Below, piece by piece: positions 41,070-55,124 of a stretch of DNA of 64,000 nt (its first letter is position 1; every line of letters begins with the position of its first letter). This DNA comes from Siphonodentalium dalli (taxonomy: Eukaryota; Mollusca; Scaphopoda; Gadilida; Siphonodentaliidae). The DNA is taken from positions 271,863,426 through 271,927,425 of the forward strand of contig CP136063.1 in assembly GCA_032622095.1 (NCBI GenBank), read 5' to 3'. Position numbers and translations under genes: made by a program. Under the pieces are notes generated by a model that was given only the letters and a program-made list of their open reading frames with translations, was not told where the DNA came from and made no database searches.

Positions 41070-44000
41070 TTGTTAGTCTATTCCTGGTGTGTTACAAATA
41101 AAGAGCGTTCATTGTTAGTCTATACCTGGTATGATACAAATAAAGAGCGTTCATTGTTAGTCTACTCATTGTATATTACCAATAAAGAGCGTTCCTTGTT
41201 AGAAAATTCATGGTATGTTACAAATAAAGAACGCTCATTGTTCGTCTTTTCCTGGTATGTTACAAATAAAGAGCGTTCATCGTTAGTCTATTCCTGGTAT
41301 GTTATAAATAATGAGCGTTCATCGTTAGTCTATTCCTGGTATGTTACAAATAAAGAACGCTCATTGTTAGTCTATTCCTGGTATGTTACAAATAAAGAGC
41401 GTTCATCGTTAGTCTATTCCTGGTATGTTACAAATAAAGAACGCTCATTGATTGTCTATTCCTGGTATGTTACAAATAAAGAACACTCATTGTTAGTCTA
41501 TTCCTGGTATGTTATAAATAAAGAGCGTTCATTGTTAGTCTATTCATGATATATTACACATAAAGAACGCTCATTGTTAGTCTTACTCCTGGTATGTTAC
41601 AAATAAAGAACGCTCATTGTTAGTCTTACTCCTGGTATGTTACAAATAAAGAGCGTTCATTGTTAGTCTTACTACTGGTATGTTACAAATAAAGAGAGTT
41701 CATTGTTAGTCTATTCCTGGTATGTTACAAATAAAGAACCCTCTTTGTTAGTCTATTCCTGGATTGTAACCAACAAAGAACGTCCATTGTTAGTCTTATT
41801 CATGGTATGTTACAAATAAAGAACGCTCATTGTTAGTCTATTCCTGGTATGTTACAAATAAAGAGCGTTCATCGTTAGTCTATTCCTGGTATGTTACAAA
41901 TAAAGAACGCTCATTGTTAGTCTATTCCTGGTATGTTACAAATAAAGAGCGTTCATCGTTAGTCTATTCCTGGTATGTTACAAATAAAGAACTCTCATTG
42001 TTTGTCTATTCCTGGTATGTTACAAATAAAGAACGCTCATCGTTAGTCTATTCCTGGTATGTTATAAATAAAGAGCGTTTATTGTTAGTCTATTCCTCGT
42101 TTGTTATAAATAAAGAGCGTTCATTGTTAGTCTATTCCTGATATATTACACATAAAGAACGCTCATTGTTAGTCTTACTCCTGGTATGTTACAAATAAAG
42201 AATGTTCATTGTTAGTCTATTCCAGGTGTGTTACACATAAAGAGCGTTCATTGTCAGTCTACTCATTGTATATTACCAATAAGAGCGTCCCTTGTTAGTA
42301 TATTCATGGTATGTTACAAATAAAGATCGTTCATTGTTAGTCTTATTCCTGGTATGTTTCAAATAAAGAGCGTTCATTGTTAGTCTTACACATTGTATGT
42401 TACAAATAAAGAGCGTTCACTGTTAGTCACCTCCTGACAAATAACCAATACTGAGCGTTCATTGTTAGTCTATTCCTGGTATGTTACCAATAAAGATCAT
42501 TCATTGTTAGTCTTATTCCTGTGATGTTACAAATAAAGAGCGTTAATTGTTAGTCTATTCTTGGTATGTTACAAATAAAGAGCGTTCATTGTTAGTCTTA
42601 CTCCTGGTATGTTACAAATAAAGAACGCTCATTGTTAGTCTATTCCTGGTATGTTATAAATAAAGAGCGTTCCTTGTTAGTATATTCATGGTATGTTACA
42701 AATAAAGATCGTGCATTGTTAGTCTTATTCCTGGTATGTTACACATAAAGAGCGTTCATTGTTAGTCTACTCATTGTATATTACCAATAAAGAGCGTTCC
42801 TTGTTAGAAAATTCATGGTATGTTACAAATAAAGATCGTTCATTGTTAGTCTTATTCCTGGTATGTTACAAATAAAGAACGCTCATTGTTAGTCTATTCC
42901 TGGTATGTTACAAATAAAGAGCGTTAATTGTTAGTCTATTCCTGGTATGTAACCAACAAGGAACGTCCATTGTTAGTCTTACTCCTGGTATGTTACAAAT
43001 AAAGAACGCTCATTATTAGTCTTACTCTTGGTATGTTACATATAAAGAGCGTTGATTGATAGTCTATTATTGGTATGTTACATATAAAGAACGCTCATTG
43101 TTAGTCTTACTCCTGGTATGTTACAAATAAAGAGTGTTCATTGTTAGTCTTACTCCTGGTATGTTTCAAATAAAGAATGTTCATTGTTAGTCTATTCCTG
43201 GTATGTTACACACAAAGAGCGTTCATTGTCAGTCTACTCATTGTATATTACCAATAAAGACCGTCCCTTGTTAGTATATTCATGGTATGTTACAAATAAA
43301 GATCGTTCATTGTTAGTCTTATTCCTGGTATGTTACAAATAAAGAGTGTTCATTGTTAGTCTTACACAGTGTATGTTACAAATAAAGAGCGTTCACTGTT
43401 AGTCACCTCCTGACAAATAACCAATACTAAGCGTTCATTGTTAGTCTATTCCTGGTATGTTACCAATAAAGATCATTCATTGTTAGTCTTATTCCTGTGA
43501 TGTTACAAATAAAGAGCGTTAATAGTTAGTCTATTCTTGGTATGTTACAAATAAAGAGCGTTCATTGTTAGTCTTACTCCTGGTATGTTACAAATAAAGA
43601 ACGCTCATTGTTAGTCTATTCCTGGTATGTTATAAATAAAGAGCGTTCCTTGTTAGTATATTCATGGTATGTTACAAATAAAGATCGTGCATTGTTAGTC
43701 TTATTCCTGGTATGTTACACATAAAGAGCGTTCATTGTTAGTCTACTCATTGTATATTACCAATAAAGAGCGTTCCTTGTTAGAAAATTCATGGTATGTT
43801 ACAAATAAAGATCGTTCATTGTTAGCCTATTCCTGGTATGTTACAAATAAAGAACGCTCATTGTTAGTCTATTCCAGGTATGTTACAAATAAAGAGCGTT
43901 AATTGTTAGACTATTCCTGGTATGTAACCAACAAGGAACGTCCATTGTTAGTCTTACTCCTGGTATGTTACAAATAAAGAACGCTCATTATTAGTCTTAC

Positions 44001-44919
44001 TCTTGGTATGTTACATATAAAGAGCGTTGATTGATAGTCTATTATTGGTATGTTACATATAAAGAACGCTCATTGTTAGTCTTACTCCTGGTATGTTATA
44101 AATAAAGAGCGTTTATTGTTAGTCTATTCCTCGTTTGTTATAAATAAAGAGCGTTCATTGTTAGTCTATTCCTGATATATTACACATAAAGAACGCTCAT
44201 TGTTAGTCTTACTCCTGGTATGTTACAAATAAAGAATGTTCATTGTTAGTCTATTCCAGGTATGTTACACATAAAGAGCGTTCATTGTCAGTCTACTCAT
44301 TGTATATTACCAATAAGAGCGTCCCTTGTTAGTATATTCATGGTATGTTACAAATAAAGATCGTTCATTGTTAGTCTTATTCCTGGTATGTTTCAAATAA
44401 AGAGCGTTCATTGTTAGTCTTACACATTGTATGTTACAAATAAAGAGCGTTCACTGTTAGTCACCTCCTGACAAATAACCAATACTGAGCGTTCATTGTT
44501 AGTCTATTCCTGGTATGTTACCAATAAAGATCATTCATTGTTAGTCTTATTCCTGTGATGTTACAAATAAAGAGCGTTAATTGTTAGTCTATTCTTGGTA
44601 TGTTACAAATAAAGAGCGTTCATTGTTAGTCTTACTCCTGGTATGTTACAAATAAAGAACGCTCATTGTTAGTCTATTCCTGGTATGTTATAAATAAAGA
44701 GCGTTCCTTGTTAGTATATTCATGGTATGTTACAAATAAAGATCGTGCATTGTTAGTCTTATTCCTGGTATGTTACACATAAAGAGCGTTCATTGTTAGT
44801 CTACTCATTGTATATTACCAATAAAGAGCGTTCCTTGTTAGTCTTATTCCTTGTATGTTACAAATAAAGAACGCTCATTGTTAGTCTATTCCTGGTATGC
44901 TACAAATAAAGAACGCTCA
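41070..44919. repeat. 3,850-bp cassette with three marker monomers
   Basis: Open tracts 41,070-41,549 and 41,830-42,141; CACCTCC markers at 42,428, 43,404 and 44,462. It spans the A/B joint at 43,136-43,165. ACTACTGG near 41,671 is a variant confined to the 8,299-bp family. Confidence 0.87.
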
Positions 44920-46744
44920 TTGTTAGTCTATTCCTGGTGTGTTACAAATAAAGAGCGTTCATTGTTAGTCTATACCTGGTATGATACAAATAAAGAGCGT
45001 TCATTGTTAGTCTACTCATTGTATATTACCAATAAAGAGCGTTCCTTGTTAGATAATTCATGGTATGTTACAAATAAAGAACGCTCATTGTTCGCCTATT
45101 CCTGGTATGTTACAAATAAAGAGCGTTCATCGTTAGTCTATTCCTGGTATGTTACAAATAAAGAACGCTCATTGTTAGTCTATTCCTGGTATGTTACAAA
45201 TAAAGAACGCTCATTGTTCGTCTATTCCTGGTATGTTACAAATAAAGAGCGTTCATCGTTAGTCTATTCCTGGTATGTTACAAATAAAGAACGCTCATTG
45301 TTAGTCTATTCCTGGTATGTTACAAACAAAGAGCGTTCATCGTTAGTCTATTCCTGGTATGTTACAAATAAAGAACGCTCATTGTTTGTCTATTCCTGGT
45401 ATGTTACAAATAAAGAACACTCATTGTTAGTCTATTCATGGTATGTTACAAATAAAGAGCGTTCATTGTTAGTCTATTACAGGTATGTTACAAATAAAGA
45501 ACGTTTATTGCTAATCTTATTCCTGGTATGTTACAAATAAAGAACGCTCATTTTTAGTTTTATTCCTGGTATGTTACAAATAAAGAGCGTTCATTGTTAG
45601 TCTATTCCTGGTTTGTTACAAATAAAGAGCGTTTATTGTTTGTCTATTCCTGGTATGTAACCAACAAAGAACGTCCATTGTTAGTCTTATTCCTGGTATG
45701 TTACACATAAAGAGCGTTCATTGTTAGTATATTCATTGTTTGTTACCAATAAAGACCGTTCATTGTTAGTCTTAGTCATGGTATGTTACAAATAGAGAGC
45801 GTCCCTTGTTAGTATATTCATGGTATGTTACACATAAAGATCGTTCATTGTTAGTCTTATTCCTGGCATGTTACAAATAAAGAGCGTTCATTGTTAGTCT
45901 TACACATTGTATGTTACAAATAAAGAGCGTTCATTGTTAGTCTATTCCTGGTTTGTTACAAATAAATAACGCTCATTGTTATATAGTCTATTCTTGGTAT
46001 GTTACAAATAAAGAGCGTTCATTGTTAGTCTTACTCCTGGTATGTTACAAATAAAGAACGCTCATTGTTAGTCTATTCCTGGTATGTTATAAATAAAGAG
46101 CGTTCCTTGTTAGTATATTCATGGTATGTTACAATTAAAGATCGTGCATTGTTAGTCTTATTCCTGGTATGTTACACATAAAGAGCGTTCATTGTTAGTC
46201 TACTCATTGTATATTACCAATAAAGAGCGTTCCTTGTTAGAAAATTCATGGTATGTTACAAATAAAGATCGTTCATTGTTAGTCTTATTCCTGGTATGTT
46301 ACAAATAAAGAACGCTCATTGTTAGTCTATTCCTGGTATGTTACAAATAAAGAGCGTTAATTGTTAGTCTATTCCTGGTATGTAACCAACAAGGAACGTC
46401 CATTGTTAGTCTTATTCATGGTATGTTACAAATAAAGAGCGTTCATTGCTAGTCTTACTCCTGGTATGTGACAAATAAAGAACGCTCATTATTAGTCTTA
46501 CTCTTGGTAGGTTACATATAAAGAGCGTTGATTGATAGTCTATTATTGGTATGTTACATATAAAGAACGCTCATTGTTAGTCTTACTCCTGGTATGTTAC
46601 AAATAAAGAGTGTTCATTGTTAGTCTTACTCCTGGTATGTTACAAATAAAGAACGCTCATTGCTAGTCTATTCCTGGTATGTTACAAATAAAGAGCGTTC
46701 ATTGTTAGTCTTATTCCTGGTATGTTACAAATAAATAACGCTCA
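44920..46744. repeat. 1,825-bp cassette, second copy
   Basis: Holds most of open tract 44,851-45,540; 46-bp monomer at 45,982. Confidence 0.87.
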
Positions 46745-49368
46745 TTGTTAGTCTATTCCTGGTGTGTTACAAATAAAGAGCGTTCATTGTTAGTCTATAC
46801 CTGGTATGATACAAATAAAGAGCGTTCATTGTTAGTCTACTCATTGTATATTACCAATAAAGAGCGTTCCTTGTTAGAAAATTCATGGTATGTTACAAAT
46901 AAAGAACGCTCATTGTTCGTCTATTCCTGGTATGTTACAAATAAAGAGCGTTCATCGTTAGTCTATTCCTGGTATGTTACAAATAAAGAACGCTCATTGT
47001 TAGTCTATTCCTGGTATGTTACAAATAAAGAACGCTCATTGTTCGTCTATTCCTGGTATGTTACAAATAAAGAGCGTTCATCGTTAGTCTATTCCTGGTA
47101 TGTTACAAATAAAGAACGCTCATTGTTAGTCTATTCCTGGTATGTTACAAATAAAGAGCGTTCATCGTTAGTCTATTCCTGGTATGTTAGAAATAAAGAA
47201 CGCTCATTGATTGTCTATTCCTGGTATGTTACAAATAAAGAACACTCATTGTTAGTCTATTCCTGGTATGTTATAAATAAAGAGCGTTCATTGTTAGTCT
47301 ATTCATGATATATTACACATAAAGAACGCTCATTGTTAGTCTTACTCCTGGTATGTTACAAATAAAGAACGCTCATTGTTAGTCTTACTCCTGGTATGTT
47401 ACAAATAAAGAGCGTTCATTGTTAGTCTTACTCCTGGTATGTTACAAATAAAGAGAGTTCATTGTTAGTCTATTCCTGGTATGTTACAAATAAAGAACCC
47501 TCATTGTTAGTCTATTCCTGGATTGTAACCAACAAAGAACGTCCATTGTTAGTCTTATTCATGGTATGTTACAAATAAAGAACGCTCATTGTTAGTCTAT
47601 TCCTGGTATGTTACAAATAAAGAGCGTTCATCGTTAGTCTATTCCTGGTATGTTACAAATAAAGAACGCTCATTGTTAGTCTATTCCTGGTATGTTACAA
47701 ATAAAGAGCGTTCATTGTTAGTCTATTCCTGGTATGTTACAAATAAAGAACGCTCATTGTTTGTCTATTCCTGGTATGTTACAAATAAAGAACGCTCACC
47801 GTTAGTCTATTCCTGGTATGTTATAAATAAAGAGCGTTTATTGTTAGTCTATTCCTCGTTTGTTATAAATAAAGAGCGTACATTGTTAGTCTATTCCTGA
47901 TATATTACACTTAAAAAACGCTCATTGTTAGTCTTACTCCTGGTATGTTACAAATAAAGAGCGTTCATTGTTAGTCTTACTCCTGGTATGTTTCAAATAA
48001 AGAATGTTCATTGTTAGTCTATTCCTGGTATGTTACACACAAAGAGCGTTCATTGTCAGTCTACTCATTGTATATTACCAATAAAGACCGTCCCTTGTTA
48101 GTATATTCATGGTATGTTACAAATAAAGATCGTTCATTGTTAGTCTTATTCCTGGTATGTTACAAATAAAGAGCGTTCATTGTTAGTCTTACACATTGTA
48201 TGTTACAAATAAAGAGCGTTCACTGTTAGTCACCTCCTGACAAATAACCAATACTGAGCGTTCATTGTTAGTCTATTCCTGGTATGTTACCAATAAAGAT
48301 CATTCATTGTTAGTCTTATTCCTGTGATGTTACAAATAAACAGCGTTAATTGTTAGTCTATTCTTGGTATGTTACAAATAAAGAGCGTTCATTGTTAGTC
48401 TTACTCCTGGTATGTTACAAATAAAGAACACTCATTGTTAGTCTATTCCTGGTATGTCATAAATAAAGAGCGTTCCTTGTTAGTATATTCATGGTATGTT
48501 ACAAATAAAGATCGTGCATTGTTAGTCTTATTCCTGGTATGTTACACATAAAGAGCGTTCATTGTTAGTCTACTCATTGTATATTACCAATAAAGAGCGT
48601 TCCTTGTTAGAAAATTCATGGTATGTTACAAATAAAGATCGTTCATTGTTAGTCTTATTCCTGGTATGTTACAAATAAAGAACGCTCATTGTTAGTCTAT
48701 TCCTGGTATGTTATAAATAAAGAGCGTTCCTTGTTAGTATATTCATGGTATGTTACAATTAAAGATCGTGCATTGTTAGTCTTATTCCTGGTATGTTACA
48801 CATAAAGAGCGTTCATTGTTAGTCTACTCATTGTATATTACCAATAAAGAGCGTTCCTTGTTAGAAAATTCATGGTATGTTACAAATAAAGATCGTTCAT
48901 TGTTAGTCTTATTCCTGGTATGTTACAAATAAAGAACGCTCATTGTTAGTCTATTCCTGGTATGTTACAAATAAAGAGCGTTAATTGTTAGTCTATTCCT
49001 GGTATGTAACCAACAAGGAACGTCCATTGTTAGTCTTATTCATGGTATGTTACAAATAAAGAGCGTTCATTGCTAGTCTTACTCCTGGTATGTGACAAAT
49101 AAAGAACGCTCATTATTAGTCTTACTCTTGGTAGGTTACATATAAAGAGCGTTGATTGATAGTCTATTATTGGTATGTTACATATAAAGAACGCTCATTG
49201 TTAGTCTTACTCCTGGTATGTTACAAATAAAGAGTGTTCATTGTTAGTCTTACTCCTGGTATGTTACAAATAAAGAACGCTCATTGCTAGTCTATTCCTG
49301 GTATGTTACAAATAAAGAGCGTTCATTGTTAGTCTTATTCCTGGTATGTTACAAATAAATAACGCTCA
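46745..49368. repeat. 2,624-bp cassette, fifth copy
   Basis: Open tracts 46,745-47,308 and 47,589-47,900; marker at 48,231; C variant at 48,458. Confidence 0.88.
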
Positions 49369-49749
49369 TTGTTAGTCTATTCCTGGTGTGTTACAAATAA
49401 AGAGCGTTCATTGTTAGTCTATACCTGGTATGATACAAATAAAGAGCGTTCATTGTTAGTCTACTCATTGTATATTACCAATAAAGAGCGTTCCTTGTTA
49501 GAAAATTCATGGTATGTTACAAATAAAGAACGCTCATTGTTCGTCTTTTCCTGGTATGTTACAAATAAAGAGCGTTCATCGTTAGTCTATTCCTGGTATG
49601 TTATAAATAATGAGCGTTCATCGTTAGTCTATTCCTGGTATGTTACAAATAAAGAACGCTCATTGTTAGTCTATTCCTGGTATGTTACAAATAAAGAGCG
49701 TTCATCGTTAGTCTATTCCTGGTATGTTACAAATAAAGAACGCTCATTG
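47844..49749. repeat. 1,906-bp tandem duplication, first copy
   Basis: Sequence from TTAGTCTATTCCTCG at 47,844 through 49,749 recurs 1,906 bp later. The length fits 45 monomers (29 of 42 bp and 16 of 43 bp). It holds the point variant GTCATAAAT (C at 48,458), which the second copy lacks (T at 50,364). Confidence 0.9.
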
Positions 49750-49806
49750 TTAGTCTATTCCTCGTTTGTTATAAATAAAGAGCGTACATTGTTAGTCTAT
49801 TCCTGA
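49369..49806 (+). other. Hybrid 145-codon open tract across the 1,906-bp joint
   Basis: The first part is the 159-codon class; the last part (SSFVINKERTLLVYS) is the end of the 103-codon class. The fusion is in frame because both partners are in 42-bp register at the exchange point. Confidence 0.88.
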
Positions 49807-51274
49807 TATATTACACTTAAAAAACGCTCATTGTTAGTCTTACTCCTGGTATGTTACAAATAAAGAGCGTTCATTGTTAGTCTTACTCCTGGTATGTTTC
49901 AAATAAAGAATGTTCATTGTTAGTCTATTCCTGGTATGTTACACACAAAGAGCGTTCATTGTCAGTCTACTCATTGTATATTACCAATAAAGACCGTCCC
50001 TTGTTAGTATATTCATGGTATGTTACAAATAAAGATCGTTCATTGTTAGTCTTATTCCTGGTATGTTACAAATAAAGAGCGTTCATTGTTAGTCTTACAC
50101 ATTGTATGTTACAAATAAAGAGCGTTCACTGTTAGTCACCTCCTGACAAATAACCAATACTGAGCGTTCATTGTTAGTCTATTCCTGGTATGTTACCAAT
50201 AAAGATCATTCATTGTTAGTCTTATTCCTGTGATGTTACAAATAAACAGCGTTAATTGTTAGTCTATTCTTGGTATGTTACAAATAAAGAGCGTTCATTG
50301 TTAGTCTTACTCCTGGTATGTTACAAATAAAGAACACTCATTGTTAGTCTATTCCTGGTATGTTATAAATAAAGAGCGTTCCTTGTTAGTATATTCATGG
50401 TATGTTACAAATAAAGATCGTGCATTGTTAGTCTTATTCCTGGTATGTTACACATAAAGAGCGTTCATTGTTAGTCTACTCATTGTATATTACCAATAAA
50501 GAGCGTTCCTTGTTAGAAAATTCATGGTATGTTACAAATAAAGATCGTTCATTGTTAGTCTTATTCCTGGTATGTTACAAATAAAGAACGCTCATTGTTA
50601 GTCTATTCCTGGTATGTTATAAATAAAGAGCGTTCCTTGTTAGTATATTCATGGTATGTTACAATTAAAGATCGTGCATTGTTAGTCTTATTCCTGGTAT
50701 GTTACACATAAAGAGCGTTCATTGTTAGTCTACTCATTGTATATTACCAATAAAGAGCGTTCCTTGTTAGAAAATTCATGGTATGTTACAAATAAAGATC
50801 GTTCATTGTTAGTCTTATTCCTGGTATGTTACAAATAAAGAACGCTCATTGTTAGTCTATTCCTGGTATGTTACAAATAAAGAGCGTTAATTGTTAGTCT
50901 ATTCCTGGTATGTAACCAACAAGGAACGTCCATTGTTAGTCTTATTCATGGTATGTTACAAATAAAGAGCGTTCATTGCTAGTCTTACTCCTGGTATGTG
51001 ACAAATAAAGAACGCTCATTATTAGTCTTACTCTTGGTAGGTTACATATAAAGAGCGTTGATTGATAGTCTATTATTGGTATGTTACATATAAAGAACGC
51101 TCATTGTTAGTCTTACTCCTGGTATGTTACAAATAAAGAGTGTTCATTGTTAGTCTTACTCCTGGTATGTTACAAATAAAGAACGCTCATTGCTAGTCTA
51201 TTCCTGGTATGTTACAAATAAAGAGCGTTCATTGTTAGTCTTATTCCTGGTATGTTACAAATAAATAACGCTCA
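49369..51274. repeat. 1,906-bp hybrid cassette
   Basis: Begins as the 159-codon-tract type and at 49,746-49,749 switches into the end of the 103-codon-tract type, giving the fused tract 49,369-49,806. Marker at 50,137. Confidence 0.9.
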
Positions 51275-51655
51275 TTGTTAGTCTATTCCTGGTGTGTTAC
51301 AAATAAAGAGCGTTCATTGTTAGTCTATACCTGGTATGATACAAATAAAGAGCGTTCATTGTTAGTCTACTCATTGTATATTACCAATAAAGAGCGTTCC
51401 TTGTTAGAAAATTCATGGTATGTTACAAATAAAGAACGCTCATTGTTCGTCTTTTCCTGGTATGTTACAAATAAAGAGCGTTCATCGTTAGTCTATTCCT
51501 GGTATGTTATAAATAATGAGCGTTCATCGTTAGTCTATTCCTGGTATGTTACAAATAAAGAACGCTCATTGTTAGTCTATTCCTGGTATGTTACAAATAA
51601 AGAGCGTTCATCGTTAGTCTATTCCTGGTATGTTACAAATAAAGAACGCTCATTG
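49750..51655. repeat. 1,906-bp tandem duplication, second copy
   Basis: The joint is confined to ATTG at 49,746-49,749. Upstream GAACGCTC belongs to the parent that continues ATTGATTG (see 51,652). Downstream TTAGTCTATTCCTCG belongs to the parent at 47,844. Within the array, homology is high everywhere, so the short shared stretch only bounds the exchange. Confidence 0.9.
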
Positions 51656-54600
51656 ATTGTCTATTCCTGGTATGTTACAAATAAAGAACACTCATTGTTA
51701 GTCTATTCCTGGTATGTTATAAATAAAGAGCGTTCATTGTTAGTCTATTCATGATATATTACACATAAAGAACGCTCATTGTTAGTCTTACTCCTGGTAT
51801 GTTACAAATAAAGAACGCTCATTGTTAGTCTTACTCCTGGTATGTTACAAATAAAGAGCGTTCATTGTTAGTCTTACTACTGGTATGTTACAAATAAAGA
51901 GAGTTCATTGTTAGTCTATTCCTGGTATGTTACAAATAAAGAACCCTCTTTGTTAGTCTATTCCTGGATTGTAACCAACAAAGAACGTCCATTGTTAGTC
52001 TTATTCATGGTATGTTACAAATAAAGAACGCTCATTGTTAGTCTATTCCTGGTATGTTACAAATAAAGAGCGTTCATCGTTAGTCTATTCCTGGTATGTT
52101 ACAAATAAAGAACGCTCATTGTTAGTCTATTCCTGGTATGTTACAAATAAAGAGCGTTCATCGTTAGTCTATTCCTGGTATGTTACAAATAAAGAACTCT
52201 CATTGTTTGTCTATTCCTGGTATGTTACAAATAAAGAACGCTCATCGTTAGTCTATTCCTGGTATGTTATAAATAAAGAGCGTTTATTGTTAGTCTATTC
52301 CTCGTTTGTTATAAATAAAGAGCGTTCATTGTTAGTCTATTCCTGATATATTACACATAAAGAACGCTCATTGTTAGTCTTACTCCTGGTATGTTACAAA
52401 TAAAGAATGTTCATTGTTAGTCTATTCCAGGTGTGTTACACATAAAGAGCGTTCATTGTCAGTCTACTCATTGTATATTACCAATAAGAGCGTCCCTTGT
52501 TAGTATATTCATGGTATGTTACAAATAAAGATCGTTCATTGTTAGTCTTATTCCTGGTATGTTTCAAATAAAGAGCGTTCATTGTTAGTCTTACACATTG
52601 TATGTTACAAATAAAGAGCGTTCACTGTTAGTCACCTCCTGACAAATAACCAATACTGAGCGTTCATTGTTAGTCTATTCCTGGTATGTTACCAATAAAG
52701 ATCATTCATTGTTAGTCTTATTCCTGTGATGTTACAAATAAAGAGCGTTAATTGTTAGTCTATTCTTGGTATGTTACAAATAAAGAGCGTTCATTGTTAG
52801 TCTTACTCCTGGTATGTTACAAATAAAGAACGCTCATTGTTAGTCTATTCCTGGTATGTTATAAATAAAGAGCGTTCCTTGTTAGTATATTCATGGTATG
52901 TTACAAATAAAGATCGTGCATTGTTAGTCTTATTCCTGGTATGTTACACATAAAGAGCGTTCATTGTTAGTCTACTCATTGTATATTACCAATAAAGAGC
53001 GTTCCTTGTTAGAAAATTCATGGTATGTTACAAATAAAGATCGTTCATTGTTAGTCTTATTCCTGGTATGTTACAAATAAAGAACGCTCATTGTTAGTCT
53101 ATTCCTGGTATGTTACAAATAAAGAGCGTTAATTGTTAGTCTATTCCTGGTATGTAACCAACAAGGAACGTCCATTGTTAGTCTTACTCCTGGTATGTTA
53201 CAAATAAAGAACGCTCATTATTAGTCTTACTCTTGGTATGTTACATATAAAGAGCGTTGATTGATAGTCTATTATTGGTATGTTACATATAAAGAACGCT
53301 CATTGTTAGTCTTACTCCTGGTATGTTACAAATAAAGAGTGTTCATTGTTAGTCTTACTCCTGGTATGTTTCAAATAAAGAATGTTCATTGTTAGTCTAT
53401 TCCTGGTATGTTACACACAAAGAGCGTTCATTGTCAGTCTACTCATTGTATATTACCAATAAAGACCGTCCCTTGTTAGTATATTCATGGTATGTTACAA
53501 ATAAAGATCGTTCATTGTTAGTCTTATTCCTGGTATGTTACAAATAAAGAGTGTTCATTGTTAGTCTTACACAGTGTATGTTACAAATAAAGAGCGTTCA
53601 CTGTTAGTCACCTCCTGACAAATAACCAATACTAAGCGTTCATTGTTAGTCTATTCCTGGTATGTTACCAATAAAGATCATTCATTGTTAGTCTTATTCC
53701 TGTGATGTTACAAATAAAGAGCGTTAATAGTTAGTCTATTCTTGGTATGTTACAAATAAAGAGCGTTCATTGTTAGTCTTACTCCTGGTATGTTACAAAT
53801 AAAGAACGCTCATTGTTAGTCTATTCCTGGTATGTTATAAATAAAGAGCGTTCCTTGTTAGTATATTCATGGTATGTTACAAATAAAGATCGTGCATTGT
53901 TAGTCTTATTCCTGGTATGTTACACATAAAGAGCGTTCATTGTTAGTCTACTCATTGTATATTACCAATAAAGAGCGTTCCTTGTTAGAAAATTCATGGT
54001 ATGTTACAAATAAAGATCGTTCATTGTTAGCCTATTCCTGGTATGTTACAAATAAAGAACGCTCATTGTTAGTCTATTCCAGGTATGTTACAAATAAAGA
54101 GCGTTAATTGTTAGACTATTCCTGGTATGTAACCAACAAGGAACGTCCATTGTTAGTCTTACTCCTGGTATGTTACAAATAAAGAACGCTCATTATTAGT
54201 CTTACTCTTGGTATGTTACATATAAAGAGCGTTGATTGATAGTCTATTATTGGTATGTTACATATAAAGAACGCTCATTGTTAGTCTTACTCCTGGTATG
54301 TTATAAATAAAGAGCGTTTATTGTTAGTCTATTCCTCGTTTGTTATAAATAAAGAGCGTTCATTGTTAGTCTATTCCTGATATATTACACATAAAGAACG
54401 CTCATTGTTAGTCTTACTCCTGGTATGTTACAAATAAAGAATGTTCATTGTTAGTCTATTCCAGGTATGTTACACATAAAGAGCGTTCATTGTCAGTCTA
54501 CTCATTGTATATTACCAATAAGAGCGTCCCTTGTTAGTATATTCATGGTATGTTACAAATAAAGATCGTTCATTGTTAGTCTTATTCCTGGTATGTTTCA

Positions 54601-55124
54601 AATAAAGAGCGTTCATTGTTAGTCTTACACATTGTATGTTACAAATAAAGAGCGTTCACTGTTAGTCACCTCCTGACAAATAACCAATACTGAGCGTTCA
54701 TTGTTAGTCTATTCCTGGTATGTTACCAATAAAGATCATTCATTGTTAGTCTTATTCCTGTGATGTTACAAATAAAGAGCGTTAATTGTTAGTCTATTCT
54801 TGGTATGTTACAAATAAAGAGCGTTCATTGTTAGTCTTACTCCTGGTATGTTACAAATAAAGAACGCTCATTGTTAGTCTATTCCTGGTATGTTATAAAT
54901 AAAGAGCGTTCCTTGTTAGTATATTCATGGTATGTTACAAATAAAGATCGTGCATTGTTAGTCTTATTCCTGGTATGTTACACATAAAGAGCGTTCATTG
55001 TTAGTCTACTCATTGTATATTACCAATAAAGAGCGTTCCTTGTTAGTCTTATTCCTTGTATGTTACAAATAAAGAACGCTCATTGTTAGTCTATTCCTGG
55101 TATGCTACAAATAAAGAACGCTCA
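51275..55124. repeat. 3,850-bp cassette, second copy
   Basis: Open tracts 51,275-51,754 and 52,035-52,346; markers at 52,633, 53,609 and 54,667. It spans the B/C joint at 53,341. Confidence 0.87.

Larger units (their letters stand above)
34837..43135. repeat. 8,299-bp higher-order unit, copy A
   Basis: First of three tandem copies. Landmarks at 36621, 38446 and 39290 recur 8,299 bp later. The left edge is fixed by 34836 C versus 43135 T in the GAGYG core. It contains CACCTCC marker monomers at 35105, 36163, 39932 and 42428. The unit is about 196 monomers and equals the cassettes 1825+2624+3850 in circular order. Confidence 0.92.
43136..53340. repeat. 8,299-bp higher-order unit, copy B, with internal 1,906-bp duplication
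   Basis: Matches copy A at offset 8,299 up to 49,749 and at offset 10,205 after 51,655. The difference is exactly the 1,906-bp internal tandem duplication. The joint with copy A lies in the 30 shared bases 43,136-43,165: upstream sequence is of the type seen at 33,500, and downstream (GTTTCAAATAAAGAATG) is of the type at 34,865. Confidence 0.92.
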
